DNA of 64,000 nt from NCBI GenBank assembly GCA_051715425.1, contig JBPXJS010000002.1:1-64000 (forward strand), given 5' to 3'. Below are positions 50,186 to 58,465 of the stretch, in pieces. The translations under genes and the position numbers were made by a program. How positions within the stretch are numbered: position 1 is the stretch's first letter; every line of letters begins with the position of its first letter. The stretch comes from JAJTFA01 sp051715425. GTDB taxonomy: Bacteria > Bacteroidota > Bacteroidia > UKL13-3. The notes beneath the pieces are model-generated. The model searched no databases and was not told the DNA's origin. It saw only the letters and a program-made list of their open reading frames with translations.

Positions 50186-51337
50186 TTAATAAAATAATTT
50201 AGGGATTCTTTTTTTTACAAAAGGAATATTTCCAAAACTGATGAGGGAATTGATTAACCATATCCGGTCGCTTAATAAACGTTGAAGCAGGTAATGGTTT
50301 TTAAAATTGCCCCACATTTTTTTGTAAACCCTCTCATCATAAAATTTCATAAAAGCAGGGGAGAAGTTTTGCTCTTTAAAGCACTTTAACGCCTGTTCCG
50401 CAGCAAACTTTCCACTTTCCATCGCGGTTTCAATTCCTTCTCCGCTAAAAGGATCAATTAATGAAGCTGCATCCCCGCAAAGCATAAACCGCTCTCCGCT
50501 AATATCATATTTTTTTGAGCCAAGAGGTAATCCAAATCCTTTTACATCCTCAAGTGGTTCAGCATCTTTAAAACGTTCCGCCACTTCGGGGATGCTGTTT
50601 ATGATGTCAGACATACTTCTCTTCAGGTCTATTTTCTGTTTTGCAATGGTATCACTAAGCATCCCAAAACCCACATTAGCTTCATTATTGCTTAAAGGAA
50701 AGATCCAGAAATAACCCGGCAAATATCCTTTCAGGAAATAAACTTCAAGCGCATCTCCTCCCAGGCCTTTGATGTTTTTGTAATACTGCCGTACTGCACC
50801 TGAGTAGTGTTTGCGATCCACCTTTATATTAGCCAGTTTTTTTGCTGCCACGGAATGGGCGCCATCACATGCAATCAATAGATCAGATGTGAGGGTGTTT
50901 CCATCATCGAGCTTGATTTTTATTTTGCCCGGTTCCCTTATCACGTCTTTAACGGCTTTTCCCTGTATAACGGTTAGGGCTGGGTTGTTTTTAGTGGCTT
51001 CGGTAAACAACCAGTTATCAAAATCCATTCTTTTAATACAATGCCCCACTTTGCTAAATCCTATTTCCAGGCTTTCAAATTTGGGACTGTAAAGTTTGGC
51101 TTTGGTAATATTGGTTTTAGGTGCAAAATCAAGCAGGCTCGTTTCCAGGTCAGGGTTTATCTGACGCAGGATTCGTTTGGCAATAGAACTTACCGCATCG
51201 CCACAGATTTTATCGCGGGGGAAAGTTTCTTTATCAATAAGGGCAATGCGCAGCCCGCTGTTTTTTAGCGTAAGGGCACAGGTTGATCCTGCAGGTCCTG
51301 CACCGGTAATAATAATATCGAAAAAGGTTTCAGACAT
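50186..51337 (-). CDS. Geranylgeranyl-reductase-family FAD oxidoreductase
   Basis: A 383-residue flavoprotein. The FAD dinucleotide motif DIIITGAGPAGSTCALTL is near the N-terminus, the family motif CGDAVSS near residue 45, and the second FAD block RFMLCGDAASLIDPFSGEGIETAMESG near residue 275. The group reduces isoprenoid double bonds in lipids or quinone side chains, or is an FAD monooxygenase of similar fold. The longer frame before the ATG at 51337 is unrelated, so I used MSETFFDIIITG. It is divergent from the LuxR-type gene. Confidence 0.9.
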   Translation of the reverse strand: MSETFFDIIITGAGPAGSTCALTLKNSGLRIALIDKETFPRDKICGDAVSSIAKRILRQINPDLETSLLDFAPKTNITKAKLYSPKFESLEIGFSKVGHCIKRMDFDNWLFTEATKNNPALTVIQGKAVKDVIREPGKIKIKLDDGNTLTSDLLIACDGAHSVAAKKLANIKVDRKHYSGAVRQYYKNIKGLGGDALEVYFLKGYLPGYFWIFPLSNNEANVGFGMLSDTIAKQKIDLKRSMSDIINSIPEVAERFKDAEPLEDVKGFGLPLGSKKYDISGERFMLCGDAASLIDPFSGEGIETAMESGKFAAEQALKCFKEQNFSPAFMKFYDERVYKKMWGNFKNHYLLQRLLSDRIWLINSLISFGNIPFVKKRIPKLFY

Positions 51338-51443
51338 GGTAAGAGGCAAAAATGTAGGAATTAAATTAAGCCGCAAAATTGATTTTACTGCCATTTGTGT
51401 AAATTGAAACATGGTTTTAAAACTGATTGGTAAATTGTGAGCC

Positions 51444-51869
51444 ATGTTATTCGGAATCAATATAGGGCGATATTTCACCTATGGCTTGCTGGCGGGCCTT
51501 ATTATAGCGGCATTTGCATGGCTTAAAAGTGAATATTATTTTACCGGATCAGCCCCTGATCTGTTTTTAACCCTGGTGGCCATTTTTTTTGCAACCGGAG
51601 GATGGTTTTTTCACTATTATCTCAGAAAAGACAACAGGAAGCAGAAGGACACTGAAGTTGCCAAAGAGGATTTAACAAAATTATTATCAAAACGTGAGCT
51701 TGAGGTGTTTCAACAACTGTCGGGTAATGATTCCAATAAGCTTATTGCCGATAAACTGAACATTGAGATGAGCACGCTTAAAACGCATATTAACAATATT
51801 TATAAGAAAACAGGAGTAAACTCGCGCAGGGAACTTGGGATGAAATTTACTCCACCTGACAATAAATAG
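51444..51869 (+). CDS. Membrane-anchored LuxR-type HTH regulator
   Basis: A 141-residue protein. Two transmembrane helices (residues 10-30 and 40-60; YFTYGLLAGLIIAAFAWL, LFLTLVAIFFATGGWFFHYYL) are followed by a short linker and a LuxR/NarL HTH (about 80-135; LSKRELEVFQQLSGNDSNKL, IEMSTLKTHINNIYKKTGV). No sensor domain is present between, so the signal must come through the membrane part or a partner. The DUF4199 gene downstream on the same strand, 106 bp away, is the obvious partner. Confidence 0.9.
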   Translation: MLFGINIGRYFTYGLLAGLIIAAFAWLKSEYYFTGSAPDLFLTLVAIFFATGGWFFHYYLRKDNRKQKDTEVAKEDLTKLLSKRELEVFQQLSGNDSNKLIADKLNIEMSTLKTHINNIYKKTGVNSRRELGMKFTPPDNK

Positions 51870-51975
51870 TTTTTTGATTGTCAGGTTTTTAGATTGCTCT
51901 CCACCTTTTTTCAACCCCCTTGTTGTGTAACTAATTTTACTATTTTATTGTCTTTTGTATGGTAATCAGGAGAAC

Positions 51976-52491
51976 ATGAACAGATCAATATTTTATTATG
52001 GAACGCTGGCTGGTATTTTACTTACCATCTATGTTACCATGCTTGATGCATCGAAAATAATATATACCAGTATCTGGGGCGCTTACCTTGGTTATCTGGC
52101 CATATTGATTTTGCCTGTTGTATTGTTTTTTGCGCTCAGGCAACATGTAAAGGAAACGGAAAAAGTTGTTTTTAAGCATTTTGTACTGATATGCCTGCTT
52201 ATATCTTTAACTACTGCAACGGTATATAATATGTATAGCCTCATTGATAATTCCTTTTTTGATTCCAGACACCAACATAATTACCTGGAGTTTACAAAAC
52301 AGGAAATGATTGAAGCGGGAAACAGTATGGATGAGGTGGCACAAAAAATTGAAAAAATGAAGGCACATTATCTTTCGTATAAGGCCTATATGGGTACTTA
52401 TATCTGGTATGTTGCTTTTGGATTAATATATACACCCTTGTTTTTCTTTTTGTTCAGGATAAAACATCGAAAACCAATTCTTAAAAATTAA
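51976..52491 (+). CDS. DUF4199 membrane protein
   Basis: A 171-residue protein with four transmembrane helices (FYYGTLAGILLTIYVTMLDA; YLGYLAILILPVVLFFALRQ; HFVLICLLISLTTATVYNMY; YIWYVAFGLIYTPLFFFLF) and a soluble loop in between (about residues 95-140; KQEMIEAGNSMDEVAQKIEK). This matches the DUF4199 family of Bacteroidota. I took the ATG at 51976, as the upstream in-frame start is a TTG. The function is unknown. It is encoded directly after the LuxR-type membrane regulator. Confidence 0.8.
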   Translation: MNRSIFYYGTLAGILLTIYVTMLDASKIIYTSIWGAYLGYLAILILPVVLFFALRQHVKETEKVVFKHFVLICLLISLTTATVYNMYSLIDNSFFDSRHQHNYLEFTKQEMIEAGNSMDEVAQKIEKMKAHYLSYKAYMGTYIWYVAFGLIYTPLFFFLFRIKHRKPILKN

Positions 52492-52496
52492 CTGAT

Positions 52497-53441
52497 ATGA
52501 AAAAACCATTATTTGTTTGCCTGCTGGCTTCTATGCTTGCAGGTGCGGGCAGCGCTTTGTCCCAAAACTCTTACGATTTTCAGGCCACCACAACCTCCTA
52601 CACCCCACTCTCAGGTTCAACGGCAATACCCTGGGGAGACTTTAATGCCAATGACCTCTATACCATACCAGGGCTAAACGGACAAACATTTTATTTTTTT
52701 AATACCCCTTTCCCCATGGGCGGATTGAAAAAGTTCTATATACAATCAAATGGAAACTTGCGTATAGATAATGATTCAGCGATTGTTATTTTTGATGGTG
52801 CATTTATGTACCTCGATTCTATTGATGTAAACTCATCAGTATCCTATAAAATTGATGGTACACCCGGGGCATATATATTTAAAGGGCAATGGAAAAACCT
52901 GAAAATAAGGGAGGGGCAGGCAGTAAACTTTATTAATTTTCAAATCTGGGTTTATCAGCAAACAGGCGTGGTTGAAATACGATACGGGCAAAGCTCTTCC
53001 AACAACCAAAGCGGCTATACCAATGCCAATGGTCCTCAGGTAGGAACATTTTTTTCCATGGTCGATTTTTCTCAATGTTTTGAAAAAATATGGGTGAATG
53101 GGCCGCCAACAACCATTCGTTTGGATTCCGCAAAAAATTATGTTTTCCGTGCCATGTTAGGTGTACCTATAGAAGGAACTATGTTTCGTTTTGTTCCCAG
53201 GTTCAATACCACCGGTATCATGGATATTCAGAAAGGATCGGGGTTTAGGGTTTATCCAAATCCGGTAGAAAATATTCTGCAGTTACCCGCAAAGGATGAT
53301 TATTTTCTTTATCAGGTAACAGGCCGGTTAATAGAAACCTTCAACTCTTCAAATGCTATTGATATGAGCAGCTTTGAAAACGGCATGTATATTCTTAAAA
53401 ACAGTGCGGGTTCTGCCATCCGCATCATTAAGAATAATTAA
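52497..53441 (+). CDS. Secreted protein with T9SS-type C-terminal domain
   Basis: A 314-residue exported protein. The signal peptide spans residues 1-22 (LLASMLAGAGSALSQ). The central part is beta-rich and Gly/Asn-rich (FFNTPFPMGGLKKFYIQSNGNL; YEIRYG-type strands), and I recognise no enzyme. The last 75 residues form a T9SS sorting-like domain (GFRVYPNPVENILQLP, LIETFNSSNAIDMSSFENGMYILKN, ending IRIIKNN). It starts 5 bp after the DUF4199 gene and may share its transcript. Confidence 0.8.
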   Translation: MKKPLFVCLLASMLAGAGSALSQNSYDFQATTTSYTPLSGSTAIPWGDFNANDLYTIPGLNGQTFYFFNTPFPMGGLKKFYIQSNGNLRIDNDSAIVIFDGAFMYLDSIDVNSSVSYKIDGTPGAYIFKGQWKNLKIREGQAVNFINFQIWVYQQTGVVEIRYGQSSSNNQSGYTNANGPQVGTFFSMVDFSQCFEKIWVNGPPTTIRLDSAKNYVFRAMLGVPIEGTMFRFVPRFNTTGIMDIQKGSGFRVYPNPVENILQLPAKDDYFLYQVTGRLIETFNSSNAIDMSSFENGMYILKNSAGSAIRIIKNN

Positions 53442-53495
53442 CTTTTATTCAGCCAAATAATTGATATTTTGGTGAAATATTAAAACACTACTATT

Positions 53496-53879
53496 ATGGA
53501 AATGTTAGAACATGCTATTAGCTGGTTTGAAATCCCTGTGTCGGATTTCGATCGTGCAAAGAAATTTTACAGTGCTATTTATGACTACGAAATGCCGGAA
53601 ATGCAAATGGGCCCCAATAGGATGGGATTCCTTTTGTCTGACATGGAAAAAGGTGGAATAGGTGGTGCTATTGTGCATGGTGAAGGATTCGTTCCATCAC
53701 ATGAAGGTCCGAAAGTATACCTTAACGGAGGAGCCGACCTGAATACGGTTCTGAACCGTGTGGAGGCTGCAGGAGGAAAAGTGATACATCCCAAAACGGT
53801 GATCACCGAAGAGTATGGCTTTTTTGCCGTTTTTACAGATTCTGAAAATAACCTGATGCATTTGCATTCGGCTAAATAA
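53496..53879 (+). CDS. VOC-family (glyoxalase/bleomycin-resistance fold) protein
   Basis: A 127-residue protein of the vicinal-oxygen-chelate fold. It begins AISWFEIPVSDFDRAKKFYSAI (YP-x-E position in the second strand) and ends with ITEEYGFFAVFTDSENNLMHLHS. Two beta-alpha-beta-beta-beta modules are visible. Metal-ligand positions (His, Glu) are partly kept. It may be a small lyase or thiol-transferase; the substrate is unknown. It is a single gene. Confidence 0.9.
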   Translation: MEMLEHAISWFEIPVSDFDRAKKFYSAIYDYEMPEMQMGPNRMGFLLSDMEKGGIGGAIVHGEGFVPSHEGPKVYLNGGADLNTVLNRVEAAGGKVIHPKTVITEEYGFFAVFTDSENNLMHLHSAK

Positions 53880-53961
53880 AAAAACTTCTCCAATCAGTTT
53901 ATTACTAACCTGATTAAACCTTTTGCTTGCAGGCAAGTCTCAAGTGTGTTAAATTTAAAAC

Positions 53962-55281
53962 ATGAAACACATTTTACTTGCCTGCTTTTTTATTGCCTCT
54001 TTTCAAACCAAAGCACAATTATATTTTCCTCCGTTAACCGGAACAACATGGGATACAATTAGTCCGCAGAGCCTTGGTTGGTGCACTGACAGGATTGATT
54101 CTCTATTTCTGATGCTGGAACAAAAAAACACCAAAGCATTTTTGGTACTGAAGGATGGAAAAATAGTAATAGAGAAATACTTTGGCACTTTTACCAAAGA
54201 CTCGGCCTGGTACTGGGCTTCTGCCGGCAAAACCATCACCTCTGTATTAACCGGCATAGCGCAGCAGGAGGGTAAATTATCCATTACCGACAGCACATCG
54301 AAATACCTCGGCAGTGGCTGGACTTCCTGCCCGCCTGAAAAAGAGAAGCTCATCACCATCAGGCACCAGTTAACCATGAGTACCGGTTTGGATTACCTTA
54401 TTCCTGATTGGGATTGTAAACTGCCTTCCTGCTTAAAGTATAAGGCAGATGCCGGCACTCAATGGTTTTATCACAATGCACCTTACCTGTTGTTGCAGGA
54501 TGTGATTGAAGCGGCCACGGGTCAGACATTGCAGCAATACACCAATCAGAAACTGGCTATTAAAACCGGAATGAGCGGTTTGTGGTATGATGGTGTTTTT
54601 TATTCAAAACCCAGATCAATGGCACGGTTTGGATTACTTGTATTAAATAAGGGAATATGGGCTGCTGATACCATCATCAAAGATACCTCTTATTACAACC
54701 AGATGTTAAACACGTCTCAGCCTTTAAACCAATCATACGGCTATTTATGGTGGCTTAATGGAAAGGGTTCTTACAAACTTCCCGGCACCACAATTACCTT
54801 TCCGGGTAAGCTATGTCCTCCCGGCCCGGATGATATGGTTGCGGCATTGGGCAAAAATGATCAGAAGCTGTATATATGGCCGTCACAACAAATGGTGGTG
54901 GTAAGAATGGGGGAGTCGGCCGACAGCAATAACCTGGTACCGGTGGTACTGGATACGCTGATCTGGAAGGAGATGAATCAGATCATGTGTAACCTGCATA
55001 CAGGCGTTGAAAAGAGGCATTCTCCTGAATCAAAAGTTATCAACTATTTTCCAAATCCCGCCACCGATAAAATATTTTTCAATACCCATACGCAACCCAA
55101 ATCTTTCTCGTTAGGTCTCTATGATATCAACGGCAGATTAGTGCTGGAACAGTTTTATACACCTAATGATTTAACTTATGAAGGATTTCTTACTCTCGAT
55201 GGTTTGCGCAGCGGTTTATACACCATTCGCTTTACTTCACCTGATCAGGTATATCTTGAAAAAGTGGTTATAATCAGGTAA
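53962..55281 (+). CDS. Class C beta-lactamase-like hydrolase with T9SS sorting domain
   Basis: A 439-residue secreted enzyme. The signal peptide is residues 1-18 (ending FQTKAQ). The beta-lactamase/CubicO domain (about 35-340) has SxxK in WYWASAGKTITSVLTG, YxN in QWFYHNAPYLLLQ and a later loop KLPGTTITFPG. The C-terminal 80 residues are a T9SS type A sorting domain (INYFPNPATDKIFFNT, LYDINGRLVLEQF, GLRSGLYTIRF, ending VVIIR). It is therefore placed on or outside the outer membrane. The substrate (peptide, ester or cell-wall) is unknown. Confidence 0.92.
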   Translation: MKHILLACFFIASFQTKAQLYFPPLTGTTWDTISPQSLGWCTDRIDSLFLMLEQKNTKAFLVLKDGKIVIEKYFGTFTKDSAWYWASAGKTITSVLTGIAQQEGKLSITDSTSKYLGSGWTSCPPEKEKLITIRHQLTMSTGLDYLIPDWDCKLPSCLKYKADAGTQWFYHNAPYLLLQDVIEAATGQTLQQYTNQKLAIKTGMSGLWYDGVFYSKPRSMARFGLLVLNKGIWAADTIIKDTSYYNQMLNTSQPLNQSYGYLWWLNGKGSYKLPGTTITFPGKLCPPGPDDMVAALGKNDQKLYIWPSQQMVVVRMGESADSNNLVPVVLDTLIWKEMNQIMCNLHTGVEKRHSPESKVINYFPNPATDKIFFNTHTQPKSFSLGLYDINGRLVLEQFYTPNDLTYEGFLTLDGLRSGLYTIRFTSPDQVYLEKVVIIR

Positions 55282-55325
55282 CCTATTTACTTGTTTTTAT
55301 TCCGGTTACCCTTATTTTTACGGGA

Positions 55326-55556
55326 ATGAAAACTGGTTTATACAGACATTATAAGGGCAAAGAATACCAGGTAATAGGAATTGCCCGACACAGTGAAACA
55401 TTGGAAGAATTGGTGGTTTACAAGGCTCTGTACCACTCACCTGATTTTGGTGATGATGCCATTTGGGTAAGGCCCAGGAAAATGTTTGAAGAAAACATAG
55501 AAGTTGATGGACAGGTTAAACCAAGGTTTGAATTTATCCATCAACCCCCACGCTAA
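55326..55556 (+). CDS. DUF1653-family small protein
   Basis: A 76-residue protein with the whole DUF1653 pattern: GLYRHYKGKEYQVIGIARHS, TLEELVVYKALY, and ALWVRP-type text (IWVRPRKMFEENI). These small, SH3-like proteins are widespread and of unknown function. It is a single gene 44 bp after the hydrolase and convergent with the OmpA-like gene, 14 bp apart. Confidence 0.93.
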   Translation: MKTGLYRHYKGKEYQVIGIARHSETLEELVVYKALYHSPDFGDDAIWVRPRKMFEENIEVDGQVKPRFEFIHQPPR

Positions 55557-55570
55557 ATATTTGCGATACG

Positions 55571-56833
55571 CTACCTCATACTTACGGAGGTATTTAGTTC
55601 ATCAGGGTATTTTGCCTTAAAATCATTTGATTTAAATATGGTCAGATTTCTAAACCTGGAGTAATCAGCTCCGGTGAAATTGGCCACCAGCACTGGCTCG
55701 CGATCTGGCAAACGAACAACTAAAACGGCATTATTGATATTGTTATTAAGACAGTTGCATTTCAATTGGTATACATCCTTCTTCACACGTGTGGCCTTAA
55801 CAATGGTTGTTTGTCCATTAAAAGTTAAAAGCACTTCTGCTTTATTTGACGCAAAATACGCTTCCATTCCTTTTATTTTTATCGTGGTGTTTGGATAAAC
55901 AAACAAATCACGGATGATGGATAGGAGTGCAAAAGGCGCAACAACAGCCGTTGCCACCGGACCGGTAACTTTATCCATATTGATTCCACCACTTGTATTG
56001 CTATTAAAAGTATAGTACGTTTTCCCATCCAGTTTGGTTGGGTTGGGTTTCACTTTTGTTTCATTCCAAACAGCATCTTTTTTGGCTGAATTGGCAGATG
56101 TGTACATTTTCATCTCCGGATCAAAGTCTGGTGTGGGCATGCTTATTTCCATTCCGCAATTTTTATTGGGTTGAATGGGCTTACCGTTTACATAACACTT
56201 CAGATAGATCATGCCACCTGATATCAGGCAATTTCCATTGGCATCAACAGTGGTGGTTCGTTTATTCAGCATCTCGTTTTTATCCAGCACTTCTTCTACC
56301 TTAATTTCTACCTCCTCCGGTTTGTAGGGACTAAATGTACAATCACTGATTTTAACAATGGTTCCTTTTTCGGCTGTTCTCACGTATGGCCATTTGGTAT
56401 AATCTTTTGCAGGCTCTTGTTTTGCTATTTGTTTTTCGGCAGCAGGAACAAATATGATATCCACCCTTCGGTTTATTTTTCGCTTATTTTCATCACCGTT
56501 GTCATTGGCTGGTCTGTTTTCTCCATAAAAATAGGTTTTCAGATGGGCAGGATCTGCGGATTTATAGGTAAGGTATTGTCTTACGGCATCTGTTCGCTGT
56601 GAGGAGAGGAGTTTGTTAAATGTTTCATTCCCCACACTGTCGGTGTACCCGATAATTAACAAATCATAGTGTTGAGCGAAAGCAAGGTTAGAACAAAAGG
56701 AATCCAATGTGGAGGTTGAATGAGAGGAGAGGACTGAACTTCCGGAGTTAAAGTAGATACTTCTTTTTACGGATTGGGCGTTTGCCATAACCGACAAACC
56801 AATAAATCCCAGAGTAACCAATAATCGTTTCAT
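55571..56833 (-). CDS. OmpA-like protein with N-terminal OmpA domain
   Basis: A 420-residue envelope protein. The signal peptide is residues 1-20 (LGFIGLSVMANAQ). An OmpA/MotB peptidoglycan-binding domain is unusually near the N-terminus (about residues 24-132; LLIIGYTDSVGNETFNKLLS, then YFYGENRPANDNGDENKRKI and NRRVDIIF). The remaining two thirds are a beta-rich domain of unknown family (about 170-420). I used the ATG at 56833 because the frame's first codon is an upstream TTG. It is probably periplasm-facing and wall-anchored. It lies downstream of the two-component operon on the same strand, 75 bp from the regulator. Confidence 0.88.
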   Translation of the reverse strand: MKRLLVTLGFIGLSVMANAQSVKRSIYFNSGSSVLSSHSTSTLDSFCSNLAFAQHYDLLIIGYTDSVGNETFNKLLSSQRTDAVRQYLTYKSADPAHLKTYFYGENRPANDNGDENKRKINRRVDIIFVPAAEKQIAKQEPAKDYTKWPYVRTAEKGTIVKISDCTFSPYKPEEVEIKVEEVLDKNEMLNKRTTTVDANGNCLISGGMIYLKCYVNGKPIQPNKNCGMEISMPTPDFDPEMKMYTSANSAKKDAVWNETKVKPNPTKLDGKTYYTFNSNTSGGINMDKVTGPVATAVVAPFALLSIIRDLFVYPNTTIKIKGMEAYFASNKAEVLLTFNGQTTIVKATRVKKDVYQLKCNCLNNNINNAVLVVRLPDREPVLVANFTGADYSRFRNLTIFKSNDFKAKYPDELNTSVSMR

Positions 56834-56908
56834 AAGCAATGGGTTTACCTGTAAAACGATGGTAAAGGGATTAAAATTACAGCAATTTTTAAGATGGGTT
56901 TTTCGTTA

Positions 56909-57595
56909 TTACTTATTCTCCTGCAACATATAACCGCTTCCATGCAGGTTATTAATGGAAATACTCGAATCCGGTTGCAGGTATTTCCTCAGCTTGGTAA
57001 TATAAACATCCATACTTCGTCCGGTAAAATAATTGTCATCCTGCCATATACTTGTAAGTGCTTTGTTGCGGGGCATTACACTGTTTTTGTGCTCCGTAAG
57101 AAGGCAAAGCAAGGCACATTCTTTAGGCGAAAGTTTAATATTGGTTTGCGCTACTGTTAGCACCCGTTGTTGTTTGTTTAGAAGGGATTCCCCTATTTGT
57201 ATGATATCCGGAAGTGTCTGGTGGTTTTGGTTTCTTTTTAAAATGGCATTTATTTTTAACAACAGGAGTTCCGAGTCAAATGGTTTAATAATATAATCAT
57301 CAGCCCCCAACTTATATCCGGTAAGCATATCTTCTTTAATGGCTTTGGCGGTAAGGAATATAAATGGTGTATGAATATCAAGCTGCTTGTATTCTCTTGC
57401 GAGGGTAAAGCCATCTTTTTTTGGCATCATGATATCAAAAATGCAAAGGTCATACGAGTTTCTTTTAAGCGCCTCCAATCCGTCTTCTCCATCCTGTTTA
57501 AGGGTTACATCAAAGCGGTGCAGACCGAGATAATCATGCAGGATCATCCCGAAATTTTTATCATCTTCTACAAGCAGAATTTTTTGATTACTCAT
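56909..57595 (-). CDS. OmpR-family response regulator
   Basis: A 228-residue regulator. The receiver domain has the acidic pair near residues 10-12, phospho-acceptor Asp54 (CIFDIMMPKKDG), Thr82 and Lys104 (IIKPFDSE). The winged-helix effector domain (about 130-225) ends IYITKLRKYLQPDSS, INNLHGSGYML. It is of the RprY type of Bacteroidota. It overlaps the CBM9-like protein gene by 8 bp, so the sensor kinase, the secreted protein and the regulator form one operon. Confidence 0.94.
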   Translation of the reverse strand: MSNQKILLVEDDKNFGMILHDYLGLHRFDVTLKQDGEDGLEALKRNSYDLCIFDIMMPKKDGFTLAREYKQLDIHTPFIFLTAKAIKEDMLTGYKLGADDYIIKPFDSELLLLKINAILKRNQNHQTLPDIIQIGESLLNKQQRVLTVAQTNIKLSPKECALLCLLTEHKNSVMPRNKALTSIWQDDNYFTGRSMDVYITKLRKYLQPDSSISINNLHGSGYMLQENK

Positions 57596-58460
57596 TCACA
57601 ACAATTTTAGAAAAATAGGCTTTGGAACCTGTTTCTGTTTTCATCAGATAGATTCCTGGTTGAAGGTGCTTAAGCGTAATGAAATTACTGTTTGTTTCAG
57701 TAGCCGTTTTTATTATCCGGCCGCTGTAATCCATCAAAATTGCTGATTGTGGGGCTGAGGAAGGGAATAATAGCCTGAGCTCGTTGCCTTGGTTATGGAT
57801 CACACGGAAAGGAAGTTTTTCCTGCTGAACCGGTTGAAGGCCGGTTTGAAAAACAAATGACAAGGTACCCCAGGTAGAGGGATTATTTCTGTCTGCCGTT
57901 GCCGGCCAATGCCTGTATATGCTGAATGTATTGGTCACCAAAACACTAATATTCATAGTATTTCCAGCCTGAATGGTAGTCTCCAGTTTACTCAAGGGAA
58001 TAGCTATTTCTACCGTATCTGTCATGGGCATACCAGGACTGAAATTAGGTACCCCCCTCCAGCCCGGCTGAACCAGCAGGCAATTGTTATACACCCCGTA
58101 AGCACCTTTGTTCTCGCAATCGGTGGCCGATACATGAAACCACCAGTCGTTAGTTTGCCAGGTAGCAGCGCGTTGGTTATCGGCATCAATTAATATTTCC
58201 GGGAAAAGGGCATTTGCCGATTCCAGTTTTCCTGTAAAGGCAAAATACAGGTTGGCATTGTTGTACAAAGTTCGGATTTTTATGGAATCGCTGCCATTAA
58301 CAATCCATACCGGATCAGCAAAAGCCCAGGATTGTTCATTTAATTGTCCGTCTATTTGAATAGAGTCTTCAGTGAAAGAAAGTGGTTTGGCGGTCCACTG
58401 CGCCTTTAACGATGGTGAAAGTAAAAATGAAAGAAAGGTAAGTGTAATAATTTTATACAT
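57588..58460 (-). CDS. CBM9-like secreted protein with T9SS sorting domain
   Basis: A 290-residue exported protein. The signal peptide is residues 1-20 (FLLSPSLKAQ). A carbohydrate-binding CBM9-like domain covers about residues 25-190 (FTEDSIQIDGQLNEQSWAFA; YNNANLYFAFTGK; EILIDADNQRAATWQTNDWW; DTVEIAIPLSKLE). The C-terminal 75 residues resemble a T9SS sorting domain (RLLFPSSAPQSAILMDYSGR, LQPGIYLMKTE, ending IVVNE), with a degenerate YPNP motif. It lies between the sensor kinase and response regulator genes in one operon, 5 bp after the kinase. Confidence 0.87.
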   Translation of the reverse strand: MYKIITLTFLSFLLSPSLKAQWTAKPLSFTEDSIQIDGQLNEQSWAFADPVWIVNGSDSIKIRTLYNNANLYFAFTGKLESANALFPEILIDADNQRAATWQTNDWWFHVSATDCENKGAYGVYNNCLLVQPGWRGVPNFSPGMPMTDTVEIAIPLSKLETTIQAGNTMNISVLVTNTFSIYRHWPATADRNNPSTWGTLSFVFQTGLQPVQQEKLPFRVIHNQGNELRLLFPSSAPQSAILMDYSGRIIKTATETNSNFITLKHLQPGIYLMKTETGSKAYFSKIVVNE

Positions 58461-58465
58461 TTTTT

